Positions 60,561-64,000 of a stretch of DNA of 64,000 nt are shown piece by piece. A program made the position numbers and the translations under genes. Numbering within the stretch: the stretch's first letter is position 1; each line of letters opens with the position of its first letter. This DNA comes from Girardinichthys multiradiatus (taxonomy: Eukaryota; Chordata; Actinopteri; Cyprinodontiformes; Goodeidae), in assembly GCF_021462225.1 (NCBI RefSeq), contig NC_061795.1, positions 47,394,880-47,458,879 of the forward strand, read 5' to 3'. The notes below the pieces were generated by a model that had not been told where the DNA came from, made no database searches, and saw only the letters and a program-made list of their open reading frames with translations.

Positions 60561-61249
60561 ATCTGAAACATTTCAGTGTGACCAAAAGCAGAAACAGAAG
60601 ACAAAAGTATCCTAAAACCAGCGAAGTAGATGTATCCGACACCACGTGTGTGAACACTCATAGGAACAAACCAAACACGTGTTGATATCGTAGGTGTATC
60701 AGTTGGGGGGTGTTGATGCTAAAGGTCAATGACGACCACCCTCCAGCTCAGCGATTCCACGTCTGTCACTCACACCTGTGGAGCTCTGCAGGTAGCCATC
60801 GCTGAAGAAGTATGCCTCATGACACACACGCACACACAGGCTGTGTGACTCGTACTGCACACTGCAGCACAGCACTGCCATTCTTTCTGCTCTCAGTTTC
60901 ATCATGCTGCTCAAAAAATACCACCTGTGTTTATGTGAGAACATCCATGTCAACAAGCATCAGCTCTGACATTTAGCAGCAGGGCTGTTTGGACTTCTTG
61001 GACATCATCTTCTATGTACCCTCTGTTCTCTTTTGAAACAGTTTACTGATTGAAAACAAAACACTGTGTGAAAAGTGAGAGTGAATGCAGTCATCAGTTT
61101 TTGGGAAGATATGAGGCATCAGCAACATTACAAAAGCTGGATGTTTCTCCAAAACTGATGAAAAGACCGGTCAGGGAGGCTGCCAAGAGGCTGGTAGCAA
61201 CTCTGGAGGAGCTGCAGGATTACCTGGTTAGTACTGATTGTTAGGGTTA
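60561..61249. other. jph3 intron 4, nothing recognised
   Basis: Unique-looking DNA. Short frames on both strands have no motif. Confidence 0.45.
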
Positions 61250-61365
61250 GGGGGCGGTTACTTTTTCACAAAACCAAATTGTTTTGGATAGTTTTTATTC
61301 ATTTATAGAGGAAATCATCTCTTGAAAACTGCCTTTTGTATTTTCTACTTTTGTCTTTGTCTCAT
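61250..61365. repeat. Tc1-like terminal fragment
   Basis: The phrase gggcggttactttttcacaa followed by aaccaaattgttttggatag resembles the terminal region of the Tc1-like family at 13706 and 59320. Only the end is present. Confidence 0.5.
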
Positions 61366-61644
61366 AATGTTTTGATGATCTTAAACTGTAATATAACAGG
61401 AAGAAAATACTTCCCCAGCACTGTACCATGTTGTCCTGTAAGACTAGACAAAACTCCACCTTTTATTGTTTTCTCAAGCAAACAGTTGGATGTTTCATTA
61501 TCAAATGTTCCTTTACTTCTGCTCTAAGAAATGAAAACTTCATATAATGTAGTTAATATGATAATAAACCACCAGGTCTGGTTCCATTGATCAGGTCTTG
61601 AAGGTATGAAGAAAATAATGTGCTCTTTATTCATCATTCCATTC

Positions 61645-61710
61645 AGTTTATTCATAATGCACTAGTTCACAAAAAAAGCTGTCTCAAGGCAGTTTATAAG
61701 AAAAAGATGT
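61645..61710 (-). repeat. short L2-type 3'-end fragment
   Basis: The phrase ttccattcagtttattcata ... tgcactagttcacaaaaaaa gctgtctcaaggcagttt repeats the antisense 3' UTR of the L2 copies at 8470 and 47790 (tgccaattcacaac, gtctcaaggcactt). Only about 65 bases remain. Confidence 0.6.
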
Positions 61711-62392
61711 AGAGTGTGGCTGGGTCATTTAGAGTTTGATGCACAGCTGGCCATGCTGACCTCAAGGCGTGGCTACAACCTCATCCCAGCAATAGTGTAC
61801 TGCTAGTGGGTTGTAATTGTGTGGTCCGTTCCTGGATCTTTACAGTCTATGAGAGGCATTTCACAAGGTGAGGGCCCAGGGCGTGGTACAGCTGCTGCTG
61901 TATTTCGTAGATCATTGTGGGAAGGTGCTGCTGACGAACGGGTGCAGGAGAGCATTAGTAGAGCATCTTAGGGAAACAGAAACTACTGTAACAGTTGTTG
62001 TATTTGCAAGAACTAAAGGAAAACTAAGGTCTGTAAAAACTCTTTATTGTTTGGATTTGTCTTCAACTAAAGCTGCATAACTTGATGGATTGCCGATATC
62101 TATCATGCAGCAAACTGGAAGACAAGATGGAGAAATGCATGAAGCGCACACCCTAAATGATTTTTAAAGCAGAAGAGCGCATTGCCACTGGGCATGTGTG
62201 TTTATGCATCACTTTATGAACAAATTTACCCCACAGCTGGGGAGAGAATGAATCCTTGTTTTATAAAGGTTGACACAAACTTATTAACAAGTCTAAAGCA
62301 ATAGTGAGACAGTTGTCAGCAACAATTTTGGTCTAACCAAAAACCTCCTCACTTTCTGTCTGATTGTGGAACCTATCCCATGTTCTCTGCAG
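61711..62392. other. end of jph3 intron 4
   Basis: No feature until the exon 5 acceptor at 62391-62392, preceded by a weak pyrimidine tract (cctatcccatgttctctgcag). Confidence 0.45.
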
Positions 62393-63345
62393 GTATGGAG
62401 GTTCAGCGCCCCAAACGTCAGGTTTCCAGTGAAGTGGAGGGTGAGGGCCTGTCGAGTAGTGCCGGCACTGCGGAAAGCCCAGATCTTTACACAAAAAGTG
62501 TTGGATCTGATGACCCCTCCAATGATGCCGCCACCCCCGACCTCAGCCCGCCCTCTTCTTCTCCACCGCACACGCCACCCCCACCTGCCCGGCCCTCGCA
62601 GCGCAGCAAGAGCGCTCGTTTCCACCGGCAGAGCGCAGTGGACCATGGGGACAGGGGGAAGGAGGGGGCGGACAGAAGTGAGACAGGTGGGGAAAGGGGA
62701 CACACAGAGATTCAAGTGTTGATGGAGGGCAGCGGGGGAGGTGAGGTTGGTGTAAAGGGGGAGTATCCACGGGCCAACAGCTGGAGCGAAGACAGGAGGA
62801 GGGGATTGCTGTCAAAAGGGGGGAGTGGGATCAGTGGTCGAGGAGGAACCCGGACCAACGGACACAAACACAGCTCCTCCAATCACAAATCACGTGAGCC
62901 CAATTCGTCCAATCACAGACAGGCTAGAGGCGACAGGTGGATAGAGTCATCTTCATCCTCAACTTGGACGTCTGGACACAGGGGTACGCACAGCAGGGGA
63001 GGCCGACTGCTGGAGCAGGACGAGGAGAAGATCAGCAACTACGAGATGGAGATGAAGCCTTTACAGCCCAGAGACTCCACTACCCACAAGCCCCATGGGC
63101 ACGGGGAGGAGAGGCATGGGCACAGCCACGGAGAGGGGCGTTCACACGGCGCGCCACGACAGAGGCATAAGAACCGGGATGGGAGGGAGGGGGGCAAGGA
63201 CTCAACACACAAGGGGGACAGACAGGGGGAGAAAATTGATTCACGGCCACTACGGCGAGACCTCACCCTGTCACCCCCTCTGAAATCCACCCCCATCATA
63301 CCCGAGCGGCAGGACTTCAGCCTCACTCAGAGCAACGGAAACTCG
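62393..63345 (+). CDS. jph3: junctophilin-3, coding exon 5 (divergent region); anchor exon lies outside
   Basis: Large exon of 953 bases, residues 454-771. The acceptor ctctgcag|GT joins the phase-1 end of exon 4 to give NGMEVQRPKRQ, like NGLEYQRPKRQ in mammalian JPH3. The divergent region is rich in Ser, Pro, Arg and Gly, with a proline-rich stretch around residues 505-520. Conserved JPH3 islands remain: LLEQDEEKISNYEMEMKPL from residue 659 and LRRDLTLSPPLKSTPIIPE near the end. Residues 685-712 contain eight histidines in a HGHG / HGHSHG pattern, which I do not recall from mammalian JPH3. The exon ends AACTCG|gtaagt in phase 0, before any hydrophobic segment. The C-terminal transmembrane anchor that places junctophilins in the ER membrane must therefore be on a further exon beyond the window. 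Antisense frames across this exon are open only because it is GC-rich. Confidence 0.93.
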
Positions 63346-64000
63346 GTAAGTCTGAGATAATCTGACACTCTTTCACAGACAAATGCAACACTTTCCTTGT
63401 GCTGGACTTCATTGACATGCGTAGAATCTGAAGTTTGTCATCTGTACCTGTCTAAAAAGTTCCGAGGGTTCCCCTAATCGAGACATAATACATAGCTGAC
63501 TGACAGCTTGCAGCAGCAGTTAGGGGGCAGGGAGAACTACTCTGTGCTTTATTTTTACCAGGGATAGCCAGACTCTTTCTCTGTCTTCTCATTAAATTGA
63601 ATTTAATCCTTAGGATTAGTATAAAGCAAACACTGTTTTTGTCTTTAAAATGAAAACAAAACCATATAATGTTCATACTGCTTTGGATCAGCTTTACTCT
63701 TCCAGCTTATCAGTCTACAGCTTCTGTTAACAATGTTCTTATGCTATTTGTGTGTATTTGTAGTCACGTAGTGGCGAATTATAGAAATGTAACAATTAAC
63801 CAATGATTCATGCCGGAACGTTTTAATTGTAATTATTCTTAACAGGTCAGTGGAATCAGGTAACCTAACATGTCTCTTCCTTCATTAACTGAAAGGCTCT
63901 TTGAATTTCTCTCTAGTGTTGTTCATAGTGTAGCATACACTGTAAGGTCTAACTGGAAACATAAAGACAGTCTCCAGTGGATGTGCCTGTAGTAACATTG
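63346..64000. other. start of the intron after jph3 exon 5
   Basis: Begins with gtaagt. No exon encoding a hydrophobic C-terminal anchor is visible before the window ends, so the last jph3 exon lies further on. AT-rich, no repeat identified. Confidence 0.6.

Noticed and set aside
62293..62715. Minus-strand open frame of 140 codons over exon 5
   Set aside because: It is a shadow of the GC-rich coding exon, which is in frame with the rest of jph3 and has conserved motifs on the plus strand.

Overview
The window is vertebrate nuclear DNA, almost certainly from a teleost fish. It holds one recognisable host gene, split by long introns and surrounded by the usual teleost repeats: several Tc1-like families including a Sleeping Beauty type, an L2-type LINE, tRNA-derived SINEs of the DANA/V-SINE kind, LTR remnants and long CA tracts. 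There is no operon-like packing, no CRISPR array and no convincing RNA gene. The species cannot be named from this sequence alone.

The gene is junctophilin-3 (jph3; the a and b teleost copies cannot be told apart here), on the + strand. Five coding exons can be placed with matching splice phases: 7125-7506, 32296-32782, 37962-38327, 58959-59083 and 62393-63345. They join to 2313 nt, exactly 771 codons, with no stop and no frameshift. They encode six MORN motifs, a Ser/Gly-rich joining region, two more MORN motifs, an Ala-rich alpha-helical region and a long divergent region. The final exon, expected to encode the C-terminal transmembrane anchor, must lie beyond position 64000. Junctophilins tether the plasma membrane (through MORN motifs) to the endoplasmic or sarcoplasmic reticulum (through the anchor); JPH3 is the mainly neuronal member in mammals.

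Layout: 1-5700 is upstream DNA with a TA-flanked MITE and SINE fragments around a CA / telomere-like / CA block. 5700-7124 is a possible 5' leader. Intron 1 (about 24.8 kb) holds an L2 3' end, several Tc1-like remnants, a solo LTR with a perfect 5-bp target duplication and its own nested insertion, and a Tc1-like element with perfect inverted repeats but a broken transposase. Intron 2 holds a Sleeping Beauty-type Tc1 copy split by a retroposon that carries a small membrane-protein ORF. Intron 3 (about 20.6 kb) holds an L1-like insertion with a 16-bp target duplication, two full-length SINEs with target duplications, a 3-kb L2 LINE, and a Ty3/Gypsy pol remnant lying between two LINE fragments. 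Intron 4 holds another Tc1-like copy.

The most interesting non-host item is the retroposon at about 35486-36724. It is antisense to jph3 and encodes a roughly 135-residue protein with one clear transmembrane segment. I did not recognise this protein.
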